Shown here one piece after another: positions 54,896-63,884 of a stretch of DNA of 64,000 nt (the first letter of the stretch is position 1; the number at the start of each line of letters is the position of its first letter). The notes beneath the pieces were generated by a model that was given only the letters and a program-made list of their open reading frames with translations, was not told the origin of the DNA and ran no database searches. This DNA comes from Lachnoclostridium sp. Marseille-P6806 (GTDB lineage: Bacteria; Bacillota; Clostridia; Lachnospirales; Lachnospiraceae). Made by a program: the position numbers and the translations under genes. The DNA lies in NCBI RefSeq assembly GCF_900625025.1, contig NZ_LR130580.1, positions 83,908 to 147,907 on the forward strand, read 5' to 3'.

Positions 54896-57193
54896 TCAAA
54901 ATTCTTCAACAATCCATTTAACAATAGCGCCCTTGGAATAATGATTCAAAGAATCGTGAGGTACGCCCTTCTCATCAATACCATTCCATGATTCCCAAAT
55001 GGTAGTGGCACCCTGACGCACGGAATACAGCCAGCTTGGCATAGTGTCATTTAACAACACCTTCATAGCAGTATCTCGATAACCATAATCACTAAGTGCA
55101 GGACACAAATCCGGTGTAGACAAAAATCCTGTATTAAGATGATAGTCGCACTTTATAACTAAATCATTCAAGTCTGCCGCTGCCTGCTTTTTCTCATTTT
55201 CAGACAACAAGTCAAAAGTAATCGCTCTGACATACTCTGCCTGACGGTCAGAATGAATCCTTCCATTATCCGTGGCTATATGCTTAAAGGCAGCTTTTGC
55301 CTTTTCTGAAATCTCAGCGTATTTTTTTGCATCCTCAGCTTTCCCAAGAATCCCGGCAATCTCAGACAGCATTTTACCCGAACGGGCAAAATAAGCCGTG
55401 GCCACCTTACTCTGTGGCGTACGCATGGCATTGGTACTGACGACACCCGGTTCACACCACTCTCCATAATCTATTCCTGTCTCTATGCAGTAATCTCTGT
55501 CCGGAAAGGACTTAAATCTTTTAACTGGATTAAGAGGCTTGTCCTTTGCACGCTTAATAAGGTATCCATACCAGGAAGTCATCATATCATAGTTTTCCTC
55601 AAGGATACGAAGATCCCCATATTTTTTATACATAACATAAGGAACTATGATACACGCGTCTCCCCAGCCCACGGAGCCGGCTAACAACCCGGAAAAAAAA
55701 CCGGGATTATTGTTTCTGGGAGCGATGTTTGCTATCCTGCCATCAGCATATTGCGCCAGACGGCACTCAGCAAGCCACTTTCTAACCACCGTATAACAAT
55801 CCATCATGGTAAGACCAGCCTCAATAAATACGCCGATATCACCGGTCCATGCAGCACGCTCTCTGGTAGGACAGTCAGTCGGCACATCACAGAAATTTGA
55901 CTTCATGCTCCACATGGCATTTTTTACCAGCTGATTCATGTCCTCGTTATCACACTTAAAATCAAGCAGCTCCTCCATATCGGAATAAACTGCAATGGAG
56001 GTGAATCTGGCACTTGAAAGATCTATATCCGTCTCTACCAGCGCATATCTGAAACCCCATATTGTAAAAAAAGGCTTGTATTTGTTTAACCCATCTGCAC
56101 AGATAATTGTAAGCATCTGCTTAGGGCCACCCTCTTTATGACGTTTTCTGTCCTGAAAATTCTCCTGGGTAAAATTGTCGTTTTCATCCAGTGTCTCACC
56201 GGTTGTAAGCGTAATAACCTGCCCCGATGCCGCTTGAACCTCAACCTCAATATATCCTGCCAGATTCTGACCAAAGTCAATAACAATCTGCCCATTTGGC
56301 GTTGTTATAAGCTTGCCCCCAAAACGTTCGTGCTCTGTTACAGGTACTGCATTTGAACAGCACAAATTATTGATCGGAAAATCTACCGCTTCAACTTTAT
56401 GGTAGTCAGATATATCAACCAGCCTGAGGTCTGCAACCTCTCCCTGCTGCATATCATTCTCTCTGACAGGTCCCTGCTGACTTGCCTGCCAGTTTTCGTC
56501 TGATACAAGGACAGCTTTTCCATCAATTTCCAATTGACAGTATAAGGCCGCATCCGTTCCATATAGATTTCTATCTCCATCAACACCCGATACGCTTCTG
56601 TACCAGCCATCTCCAAGAACAACACGAATCTCGTTATTTCCGGACACAAGCAGATCACTGACATCATAGGTCTGATATGCGATGCGCCTGTCGTAATTGT
56701 AGCTGCCAGGTGCAAGAACAAAATTTCCTGCTCGCTTACCATTTATATATGCAACATACAACCCGTGACAGGTAATATATAAACGTGCCTTCCCCAGTTC
56801 TGCCACGTTAAAATTCTGCTTTACATAACTGGCCGGCTTGTGCTTAAGCGGATCACATTCCAGTTCCGGATTTATCCACTTTGCCACAAAATCCTCTGCG
56901 CAAAGCAGACCCATCTCATAATGAGCCTTCGCCACATTACTGGCAGTATCATTTCTATCCCAGATTATGAGTTCTACATCTACGATTTCACGGGAGTCCG
57001 CCTCATAATCGAGTACCGTATGAGGAACTGTCGAGTATACTTTCCCAGTGGAAAAGACTTTTTTACCATCGGAAAAAGCCTCAAGACAGTATGCACTCTG
57101 CTTTTCATCCGGCTCCCAACGTACAAAGGGCCTGTTATGATCAATTCCCATTGGATTCTTTAAATGATCTATTAAAAGTTTTTCAACTCTCAT
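54896..57193 (-). CDS. GH78 alpha-L-rhamnosidase, short at the C-terminus
   Basis: 765 residues. N-terminal Ig-like and jelly-roll domains (VLAPGSYNYDRRIAYQTYDV, VLGDGWYRS), then the (alpha/alpha)6 barrel with CDVPTDCPTRERAAWTGDIG, carrying the catalytic-acid region of GH78. The chain stops at SLNHYSKGAIVKWIVEEF, where most members continue with a C-terminal beta-sandwich of 100 residues or more. No signal peptide, so it acts inside the cell on imported rhamnosides. Codon use is AT-rich, unlike the ychF side. Confidence 0.87.
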   Translation of the reverse strand: MRVEKLLIDHLKNPMGIDHNRPFVRWEPDEKQSAYCLEAFSDGKKVFSTGKVYSTVPHTVLDYEADSREIVDVELIIWDRNDTASNVAKAHYEMGLLCAEDFVAKWINPELECDPLKHKPASYVKQNFNVAELGKARLYITCHGLYVAYINGKRAGNFVLAPGSYNYDRRIAYQTYDVSDLLVSGNNEIRVVLGDGWYRSVSGVDGDRNLYGTDAALYCQLEIDGKAVLVSDENWQASQQGPVRENDMQQGEVADLRLVDISDYHKVEAVDFPINNLCCSNAVPVTEHERFGGKLITTPNGQIVIDFGQNLAGYIEVEVQAASGQVITLTTGETLDENDNFTQENFQDRKRHKEGGPKQMLTIICADGLNKYKPFFTIWGFRYALVETDIDLSSARFTSIAVYSDMEELLDFKCDNEDMNQLVKNAMWSMKSNFCDVPTDCPTRERAAWTGDIGVFIEAGLTMMDCYTVVRKWLAECRLAQYADGRIANIAPRNNNPGFFSGLLAGSVGWGDACIIVPYVMYKKYGDLRILEENYDMMTSWYGYLIKRAKDKPLNPVKRFKSFPDRDYCIETGIDYGEWCEPGVVSTNAMRTPQSKVATAYFARSGKMLSEIAGILGKAEDAKKYAEISEKAKAAFKHIATDNGRIHSDRQAEYVRAITFDLLSENEKKQAAADLNDLVIKCDYHLNTGFLSTPDLCPALSDYGYRDTAMKVLLNDTMPSWLYSVRQGATTIWESWNGIDEKGVPHDSLNHYSKGAIVKWIVEEF

Positions 57194-57206
57194 TCTTCTT
57201 CCGCTC

Positions 57207-58052
57207 CTATAAATACTTGGAAAGATATTCTCCGCTTACCGTCAATGACCTGACCGGACTCTTGTCTATCCAATTTTTATGGGTTTCTAAAATAATTGCA
57301 TCTGCATTGACCCGCTTAGCCTGCTCAATCATGGCTAAAAGAGGCATATTCCCTGTTCCAAGCTCCATCGAATCTGACTTCAGAATCGGTGTCACAGGCG
57401 TCTTTATCACCTTGGTTCCTCTATCATTAATGTGATATAGTTTCATCCTGTCACCGAGTTTTTTCATCTCTGACAGCGCATCCACACCTGCTTCAGTGGG
57501 CCAGTAGGAATCAAACTCAAAGTTAAGATAGCTTGGATTGGTTCCGGAAATTATTCTCTCATAAGCAGTCGTTCCGCCACAATCCAGCCACTCAATGTTG
57601 TGGTTGTGGTAAAGGAGTTCTATTCCTTCTTCCTTCAGCTCCATTCCTGCCTTGCTCAGTCTGCTGCAGAGCCTGTCGACCTCGGCAGCATTCCTGTAAT
57701 CAAAACGATACATGCCGGTTATTACAACTTTTTCTGTACCATACTGCCGTGCTTCTGAGACAACCGCCTTGACATCCCGCTCTATGCTTCCCAAATCCTC
57801 ATGAATAGAGGTAACGGATAAGCCAGCATCCTTTAGCAAGCCACACCAGTTATAGCTTCCTCCTTTTCCTGTGGGCATACCTGCAAGCTTAGTAAGTGTA
57901 CGCACCATCAATGATGTCGGCTTAATCATAAAGCCATTGAGCTCCAACGCATCATAGCCTGCTTTTTTTATACTTTTTAATGTGTCTAAGGTCTGCGTCT
58001 CACTGGTACACACCGTACCCAGCATAATCTGTTGAACTGCTTTTTTCATCAT
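57207..58052 (-). CDS. Sugar phosphate isomerase/epimerase family protein
   Basis: 281 residues, AP-endonuclease-2-like TIM barrel. Metal-binding residues are readable in the order typical of the family: VTSIHEDL, LLYHNHNIEWLD, NFEFDSYWPTEAG, KLYHINDRG and AIILETHKNW. Members isomerise or epimerise free or phosphorylated sugars; the substrate is unknown but the setting suggests a sugar released by the neighbouring hydrolases. It overlaps the GH43 remnant by ATGA. Confidence 0.85.
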   Translation of the reverse strand: MMKKAVQQIMLGTVCTSETQTLDTLKSIKKAGYDALELNGFMIKPTSLMVRTLTKLAGMPTGKGGSYNWCGLLKDAGLSVTSIHEDLGSIERDVKAVVSEARQYGTEKVVITGMYRFDYRNAAEVDRLCSRLSKAGMELKEEGIELLYHNHNIEWLDCGGTTAYERIISGTNPSYLNFEFDSYWPTEAGVDALSEMKKLGDRMKLYHINDRGTKVIKTPVTPILKSDSMELGTGNMPLLAMIEQAKRVNADAIILETHKNWIDKSPVRSLTVSGEYLSKYL

Positions 58053-58374
58053 TCTACAAAGGTAACCTTTCCTGTTGTAATGCCGCTTTCATTGAAGGAG
58101 TCCACTCTTACGTCGTAGGATTGTCCATCTACCAGAGCACCGACTCTTAAATCCTTATCAAATGTCATATAGCTGTGGTAAAGCTTTTCTCTGCTGTGCC
58201 CCCACAAAACATTATAACCAACAGCATCCTTGACCGGTTCAATTGTAATTTCCATATCAAGCCCTGTGGTTCTTGATACTGTGTAATCTACTTGAGCGCA
58301 TTTCATGCCCATCTCAATTCCAAATACTCTGGATATCTATAATGAACATTCATTGGATTGCAGTAATATTTCAT
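58049..58374 (-). pseudogene. GH43-like gene reduced to its two ends
   Basis: From 58374 a frame reads MKYYCNPMNVHYRYPEYLEL and stops at 58303; its start is the typical N-terminus of GH43-like intracellular proteins. The other frame (58312-58049, 87 residues) reads VDYTVSRTTGLDMEITIEPV, AVGYNVLWGHSREKLYHSYM and RVDSFNESGITTGK, a fibronectin-like C-terminal domain of the same kind of protein. The catalytic propeller between them is gone. The 87-residue part could still be translated ahead of the isomerase. Confidence 0.65.
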
Positions 58375-58401
58375 TCATGACCTCTCGTATTATGAATTTA
58401 A

Positions 58402-58433
58402 CAGGGCACAGTAATTCTCATTACCGTGCCCTG
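58402..58433 (-). terminator. Terminator after the GH1 gene
   Basis: CAGGGCACGGTAAT-GAGA-ATTACTGTGCCCTG, 14 pairs with one G-U, 11 bases after the GH1 stop; TTAAATT follows. It separates the transporter-GH2-GH1 unit from the downstream genes. Confidence 0.8.
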
Positions 58434-58444
58434 AATAATAAATC

Positions 58445-59773
58445 TTACAATTGTCCTAAAAAAGAAAGGCTGGGCTTCGGGGTTCGCTGCATCGTTGTTC
58501 GATCGACTGAAATAAGTCCAAATCTCATGGAAAAACCTTTCTGCCATTCAAAATTATCCATAAGAGACCAGTAGCAGTAACCAATTACCGGCAATCCCTC
58601 TGTAATGCAATCCGCTACGCCTTTTGTGGCCTGATCAATGAAGACTACCCGTCTGCTGTCATCATCAGTAGCAATGCCATTTTCAGTTACAATAATCGGC
58701 ATTGTAACACCTTCTCTGTTAAATTCCGCACTGACCCTTTTAATAACATCAGCCAAAGCCCTGGGATAAAACTCATAATCCATCTGTGTGGTTTCTGCTC
58801 CTTTTGGAACCGGCTGAATGCCATCTGCACCAATGATTGAACGTGTATAGTTCTGAAGGCCAAAAAAATCATCATTCTTTATATACGGAAGGTAGTGGGT
58901 AAACTCATCCGCCCACTCTTTTGCTGCCGCTTCCTCTCCACCCTCAACAGGCTGAATATCGTGAAGAGAAAGAGACAAGCCTATCTGCAGATCCGGTTTC
59001 ACCGCCTTCATTGCCTGCCTTGCTGCCTGATGAGCCTTCATTACAAGAATATCCCCCTCGGGTGTTCTTGAGCTTACAAAGGTCTGCGGGCTTCTTGTAC
59101 CGAAAACTCTCTTGTTCTCAAATCCCTGCCAAAACATATTCTTCAGCATTTTGTTGAAGTTCATTCCGACCTGGGCTGTACCCTCCAGATTCCCCTCCGA
59201 CTTTTTCCCTGCTTTCTTATTGGCCTTGTCCGCCTGCATTTTAGCCATCATCTGACGCTTGTAGCGCTCAGCAATAGCTGCCACCTGCAGTCCCATGTTA
59301 GCCTCATTGATAGTAACAACATAGTGCATAAGGTCGCCCAGTTCCTTTGCCACATACTCACAGTACGTGGCAAAGGCAGCAACCGTAGCCTTGTTCTCCC
59401 AACCTCCGTTTTTAATAAGCCAAACCGGAGAAGTAAAATGCATCATCGTCACAATTGGCTGAATACCATTATCTCTACAGCACTGTAAAACCTTGCGGTA
59501 ATGATCTGTTTCCGTCCTATCAAACCGCCCCTGCTCTGGCTCAATCCGCGCCCACTCAACGGAAAATCTGTAAGTATTCAGGCCCGCATCCGCAAGAAGC
59601 TTTATATCTTCCTCATAGCGGTTATAATGATCTACTGCATCAAGAGAAAGATCATTGAAATTGGTATGCTTAAAATGCTCCATGGCCCAATAGTCACTGT
59701 GTATATTGTTGCCTTCTACCTGATGAGCCGCTGTAGCCGCACCAAGTATGAATTTTTCCGGGAATCTGCTCAT
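58445..59773 (-). CDS. GH1 family beta-glucosidase / 6-phospho-beta-glucosidase-like
   Basis: 442 residues. Start FPEKFILGAATAAHQVEGNN, acid/base Glu in VVTINEAN and nucleophile Glu in PIIVTENGIATDD, then YCYWSLMDNFEW. The C-terminal MDNFEW without a phosphate-binding Ser-x-x-x-Lys run fits a non-phospho beta-glycosidase, in keeping with a symporter rather than a PTS. A Lys-rich insertion (about 165-185) is unusual. ATG follows AGGAC with GGAG upstream; the frame is open 29 codons further. Confidence 0.9.
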   Translation of the reverse strand: MSRFPEKFILGAATAAHQVEGNNIHSDYWAMEHFKHTNFNDLSLDAVDHYNRYEEDIKLLADAGLNTYRFSVEWARIEPEQGRFDRTETDHYRKVLQCCRDNGIQPIVTMMHFTSPVWLIKNGGWENKATVAAFATYCEYVAKELGDLMHYVVTINEANMGLQVAAIAERYKRQMMAKMQADKANKKAGKKSEGNLEGTAQVGMNFNKMLKNMFWQGFENKRVFGTRSPQTFVSSRTPEGDILVMKAHQAARQAMKAVKPDLQIGLSLSLHDIQPVEGGEEAAAKEWADEFTHYLPYIKNDDFFGLQNYTRSIIGADGIQPVPKGAETTQMDYEFYPRALADVIKRVSAEFNREGVTMPIIVTENGIATDDDSRRVVFIDQATKGVADCITEGLPVIGYCYWSLMDNFEWQKGFSMRFGLISVDRTTMQRTPKPSLSFLGQL

Positions 59774-59789
59774 GTCCTGTCTCCATGTT

Positions 59790-61991
59790 CTATTTATTAT
59801 TCTTAGGAATACGTTCCAAGGCTGCCGCGAGCTGTTTTGCCTGCTCACCCTCCAAGTCAATCCCCCCCTGGACTAAAAGTTTTTTCATTGACTGCCTTGC
59901 AACAATTGCCATCATCGCCTTTGGAATCTTGACATTTTTACCCATTCCTCCGGCTGTATTTGCCTGCATCCTCTGCATCATGCTATCCAATAAGGCTTTT
60001 CCTGCCTCTGTGGCCTGTATCTCAGCCATGGTGCTGTCCAGGGAAAGGAAGCCCTCCTCGGCAGTCTGTACCTCCAGCTCATCAAACCAGTTTTTCACCT
60101 TGTCTGCAGATACAAAATAGCTGGGATTTGGCTCTGAAACTTTGGCAATCTCCATCTTATCCCTGCAATCACCTGACATCGCTTCGATTAAATGGACTCC
60201 GGATATTCTGACTTTCCACCTAAAAACATGCTCTCCGGTCTGGCTGCCTACTTCCTTGCCATCCACAAATAATGCAACCTGTTTCTGATTTGAGTAGACC
60301 TTTATCTCAGTCTCTTCCTCAATCCGGTCATGGTACCTGCTTCCGCAAAGATGCACAAACGGCTCATCTGCCCACCATGCCTTATAGATGTAGTAAGCAT
60401 CTTTCTTTTTCTTTCTATCAAAGGTAATAAGCCCTTTGTGGTTCTTGCCCGGATCTCCTGCCTCGTCACGACCTGCTGCTGCAAACTCAAACATGTTCCA
60501 GCAGTAGCTGCCCCAGCTATAAGGTCTGACGGAAAGCATCTCAAGCATGTGCTCATGATAAATCGCCTGATAGCTTTCGGTATAATCGCCTTTCTCAGGT
60601 TTTGGCGACTGAAGATTAATTACAGAATCTGCACCATACTCAGTAAGTCCTATGGCTACATTCGGATACTGCCTGTGGAAATCATCAAACCATGCATCAT
60701 TGTCCTCCATCTCACCTACATACCACCCGTAGTACAGGTTGTAGCCTCTGATATCCGGTAAGCTTACAAGAGGACTGTCTGTCTCAAGCAGGAACAGATT
60801 GGCCATAGCGCTGAGCCGCTTCGGATCCATCTTATGTACCAAATCATTTAGGATTTTATGATTTTCTATTACGTTCTCAGTAACTCCCTGAAGGGTAATT
60901 TCATTGGAAAGTGCCCAGAAGATAATAGAAGCATGATTATAATTCTGCGCAATCAATTCTTTCATCTGAGAAATCGTATTCTCTCTGCCGCCATCCATAT
61001 GGACTGTGATATATGGAATTTCTGCCCAGGCTATCACCCCCAGCGCATCACACAGATCATAGAAATACTGATCGTGCTGATAGTGAGCAAGTCTAATTGA
61101 GTTAGCGCCCATTGAGAGGATAAGGTCCATATCCTCCTTGTGCATTTCTTTCGTCAGTGCATTTCCGACGCCAAGTCTATCCTGATGACGGGATACGCCA
61201 TGAAGCGGGTAACTGCGACCATTTAAAAAGAAGCCCCTTTCAGGATCGACATAATACTCCCGACATCCAAACCTGTCCGTAACCTCATCTGCAATAGTAC
61301 CGCCTGCTATGAGCTGCGCCTTTGCTGTGTATAAATAAGGATCCTCTAACCCATCCCAACGATGGACATTCTCGATTACGATAGAGCCGGTGGCCTTGTT
61401 TTCAGAAACAGCAAGTTCTGCTTTTCCCGCCCCTTCGATTTCTACGGAAATAGAATCAGCAGTTCCGGTGTAATATGCCGCAAAATCAACAGTCGCTTTA
61501 TCGCCCTCCAGATTAGGGGTGATCAGGAATCCATTGCCCCCAAAGTAATCCAGGTCGAAATGGTTTTCGTTTACTACCAGAAGATATACATCTCTGTATA
61601 TCCCACCATAGAACGTAAAGTCGGCACGCTGAGGATACACTCTGTCATTTACCGAATTATCTACAAGAACCCTTATCGTATTCTCTTCTTCTAACAGCTC
61701 AGTAATATCTGCTCTAAAAGTTGAATATCCGCCGTCATGGGCAGTAACTTTCTTATCGTTAACATAGACTGCGGAGCTTGAATTAACGCCTCTGAACTCT
61801 ATATAGACTCTTTCAATTGGGGTAATCTCAGGGCACACAAACTTTTTTTCATAAACACACTCTCCCCTGTAATAATCAGCCTGACTCTGTCCATCAATTG
61901 CATTCCATGTGTGAGGAAGTGATATCACTTCCTCACAACCATCTTTAACAAAGGTCCAATTGTCATTAAATAGTATATTTCGTCTGTTCAT
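59790..61991 (-). CDS. GH2 family beta-galactosidase/beta-glucuronidase-like enzyme
   Basis: 733 residues. N-terminal sugar-binding jelly roll (YRGECVYEKKFVCPE), Ig-like domain, TIM barrel with acid/base Glu in IIFWALSNEITLQG and nucleophile Glu in IGLTEYGADSVINLQ, and a C-terminal beta domain followed by about 110 helical residues (AKVSEPNPSYFVSADKVKNW on) not found in the classical enzymes. No signal peptide. The start overlaps the transporter stop as ATGA, so the two are coupled. Confidence 0.88.
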   Translation of the reverse strand: MNRRNILFNDNWTFVKDGCEEVISLPHTWNAIDGQSQADYYRGECVYEKKFVCPEITPIERVYIEFRGVNSSSAVYVNDKKVTAHDGGYSTFRADITELLEEENTIRVLVDNSVNDRVYPQRADFTFYGGIYRDVYLLVVNENHFDLDYFGGNGFLITPNLEGDKATVDFAAYYTGTADSISVEIEGAGKAELAVSENKATGSIVIENVHRWDGLEDPYLYTAKAQLIAGGTIADEVTDRFGCREYYVDPERGFFLNGRSYPLHGVSRHQDRLGVGNALTKEMHKEDMDLILSMGANSIRLAHYQHDQYFYDLCDALGVIAWAEIPYITVHMDGGRENTISQMKELIAQNYNHASIIFWALSNEITLQGVTENVIENHKILNDLVHKMDPKRLSAMANLFLLETDSPLVSLPDIRGYNLYYGWYVGEMEDNDAWFDDFHRQYPNVAIGLTEYGADSVINLQSPKPEKGDYTESYQAIYHEHMLEMLSVRPYSWGSYCWNMFEFAAAGRDEAGDPGKNHKGLITFDRKKKKDAYYIYKAWWADEPFVHLCGSRYHDRIEEETEIKVYSNQKQVALFVDGKEVGSQTGEHVFRWKVRISGVHLIEAMSGDCRDKMEIAKVSEPNPSYFVSADKVKNWFDELEVQTAEEGFLSLDSTMAEIQATEAGKALLDSMMQRMQANTAGGMGKNVKIPKAMMAIVARQSMKKLLVQGGIDLEGEQAKQLAAALERIPKNNK

Positions 61992-63448
61992 CTCTGCTCT
62001 TTCTTTCCCGCTATTCTCTTCTGAACCTCCACCATCTCTGCCTTATCAAGCTTGCAGCCTTTCATGGCAACAAGTGTAATCATCCATCCAATAATCGGAA
62101 GACCAAAATAAACAACCAGTGTTACGGCAAAGATTTCCGGCGTAAGGGCATCCGTTGGCTGAGGGACGGTATGAATATAACCAACCAGGGCCACTGCACC
62201 GGTTGCCATAAGAACACCGAACGAAGAAATAAGCTTATCAATAAGTGAATACGTACCTGTAATTACTGCAGGAATAAATTTGCCTGATCGATCAAGCTCA
62301 AAATCAATAACATCCGCCATAAACGATGTTGCGCATGTTGTGACGCACATTTTAGCACCGTTAAAAGCCAGTGAAAGAAGCACATAAAGAATCATTGTGA
62401 TACTTCCGATTACAGCTATCTCTCCCGGATCAATAACTACAAAGAAAATGCACATCAAAACTGCAATAACCATACAAATCTTTGTCCAAAAAACTATACC
62501 GTTTTTGGCTCCATGCTTTCCTGCGTATTTTGCCCCAAATACCGCAAAGATAATCGATGGAAGCATTGAAACGACCGATAGAATTGTAGCAAGTCCCATG
62601 TTTCCTATGATGATTCCGTACATCATCGTTGCAATGATTGACTGCGAAGCCGTAATTTGGGCAATCTTATCAGATGATTGTGCTGCAATATATGACTGAA
62701 ATGGCTTGTTGTACTTAAGTACCTCAAGCATATCCTTAATTTTAAGTGGTTCTGTTGCCGCAATGCCCTTGTAATATTTCGGCTTGTCATATTCCGAGAT
62801 GCCAATGCAGACAAATATGATTCCCACAGCACCAAATGCAAGACAGACCTTGCAGGCAGTTGCCAGATAAGCTTGATTGTACTCTCCTCCAAACATCGGA
62901 AGAAGTACCGTATTAAACACGATGGAAAGTACCATCGGTACTAAATAATTAAAGGCTGTAAACCAGACACCCACAGTAGGTCTCTGCTTTGGATCATTTG
63001 TCAAAAGCGGAGGAATTGTCTGGGCCGTCATATTTGTGATGGTATATCCAATTACATAAACAATATATAAAAGCACAAAGGCAACTGTTCCAAGCCCTTT
63101 GGATGCAAGACCATCAAACATAGCCCAAAGAGCAACCGCTTCAATTAAAAAGCCACTGATAATTAACACGCGTAATCGACCGAACTTAGTATCAATTTTG
63201 TCGTATAAAAGCGCTAAAAACGGGTCTGTAATGCCGTCTAAGATTCTGGTACAGGTCAGAATGACACCAATAACTGCGGTAGTAATACCAAAACCAATAC
63301 TGGCTGTGTAGCTAGACATACCAATCAAGGTGTAAACCGACATACCCACAAACGCGTTAAAGGCACAAAATATAATTTGCCATAGCTTAGCGCGTCTGTA
63401 CTCCACCCCGTCAATTTCGCTTTGATTAATTTTTTTCTCTTTCCCCAT
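61988..63448 (-). CDS. GPH-family sugar:cation symporter
   Basis: 486 residues, twelve membrane segments. Glycoside-pentoside-hexuronide family features: ILDGITDPFLALLYDKIDTK, GRLRVLIISGF, YVIGYTITNMTAQTIPPLL, and VIDFELDRSGKFIPA. It imports a glycoside with Na+ or H+. It is the first gene of the cluster, with GGGAGG before the ATG, so it feeds the intracellular GH2, GH1 and GH78 enzymes. Confidence 0.9.
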   Translation of the reverse strand: MGKEKKINQSEIDGVEYRRAKLWQIIFCAFNAFVGMSVYTLIGMSSYTASIGFGITTAVIGVILTCTRILDGITDPFLALLYDKIDTKFGRLRVLIISGFLIEAVALWAMFDGLASKGLGTVAFVLLYIVYVIGYTITNMTAQTIPPLLTNDPKQRPTVGVWFTAFNYLVPMVLSIVFNTVLLPMFGGEYNQAYLATACKVCLAFGAVGIIFVCIGISEYDKPKYYKGIAATEPLKIKDMLEVLKYNKPFQSYIAAQSSDKIAQITASQSIIATMMYGIIIGNMGLATILSVVSMLPSIIFAVFGAKYAGKHGAKNGIVFWTKICMVIAVLMCIFFVVIDPGEIAVIGSITMILYVLLSLAFNGAKMCVTTCATSFMADVIDFELDRSGKFIPAVITGTYSLIDKLISSFGVLMATGAVALVGYIHTVPQPTDALTPEIFAVTLVVYFGLPIIGWMITLVAMKGCKLDKAEMVEVQKRIAGKKEQR

Positions 63449-63589
63449 AAGAACCTCCCTTTAATAATAAAACCGGACCCATTTTTCATTGTTATATGGA
63501 TAGAATAGCAATAGCAGAATTTTTATATTAGAATATTTATGATATTATTAGTATTATTTTGATTTAAATCATTCTGATCGGAGTTATTC
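63449..63589. promoter_or_regulatory. Divergent AT-rich control region of the sugar cluster
   Basis: 141 bases between the symporter and the AraC-type gene. A minus-strand TATAAC (about 63500) could serve the symporter. A run of alternating ATTAT/AATAT blocks at about 63517-63557 could hold the regulator site. I see no clear catabolite-repression box. Confidence 0.4.
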
Positions 63590-63884
63590 ATGAATACAGA
63601 ACTTTTTTTGCCATTTATAGCTAATATTTTAAATGTAAGAACATGGCTTTTATCAGAAGACCTCAAAGCACATGCTGCTTTTCAAAAAGAGTGTTGCTTC
63701 GAGTCTACTCTTCAACCCATGTATACATCTGATTATCTTTCATTTTTACAGGAAAATACTGCAAAAAACACTTTCTACGAAATCACTGATTATTTAAAAA
63801 CCAGCCTTGTCTTATTTCAGTTTGAAGGTACATTTTATGCCATAGGTCCCTATGTGAAAGCAGCTTTTTCACAACACTGTAACC
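63590..63884 (+). pseudogene. N-terminal part of an AraC-family regulator, interrupted
   Basis: Starts MNTELFLPFIANILNVRTWL and contains ENTFYEITDYLKTSLVLFQF-like sequence (NTFYEITDYLKTSLVLFQFE) and FYAIGPYV, the sensor part of Lachnospiraceae AraC regulators of sugar genes. About 98 residues in, at KAAFSQHCNL, the composition changes to GC-rich and the similarity ends; another frame runs toward it from the right. The DNA-binding domain is absent, unless it continues beyond the window. Confidence 0.65.
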
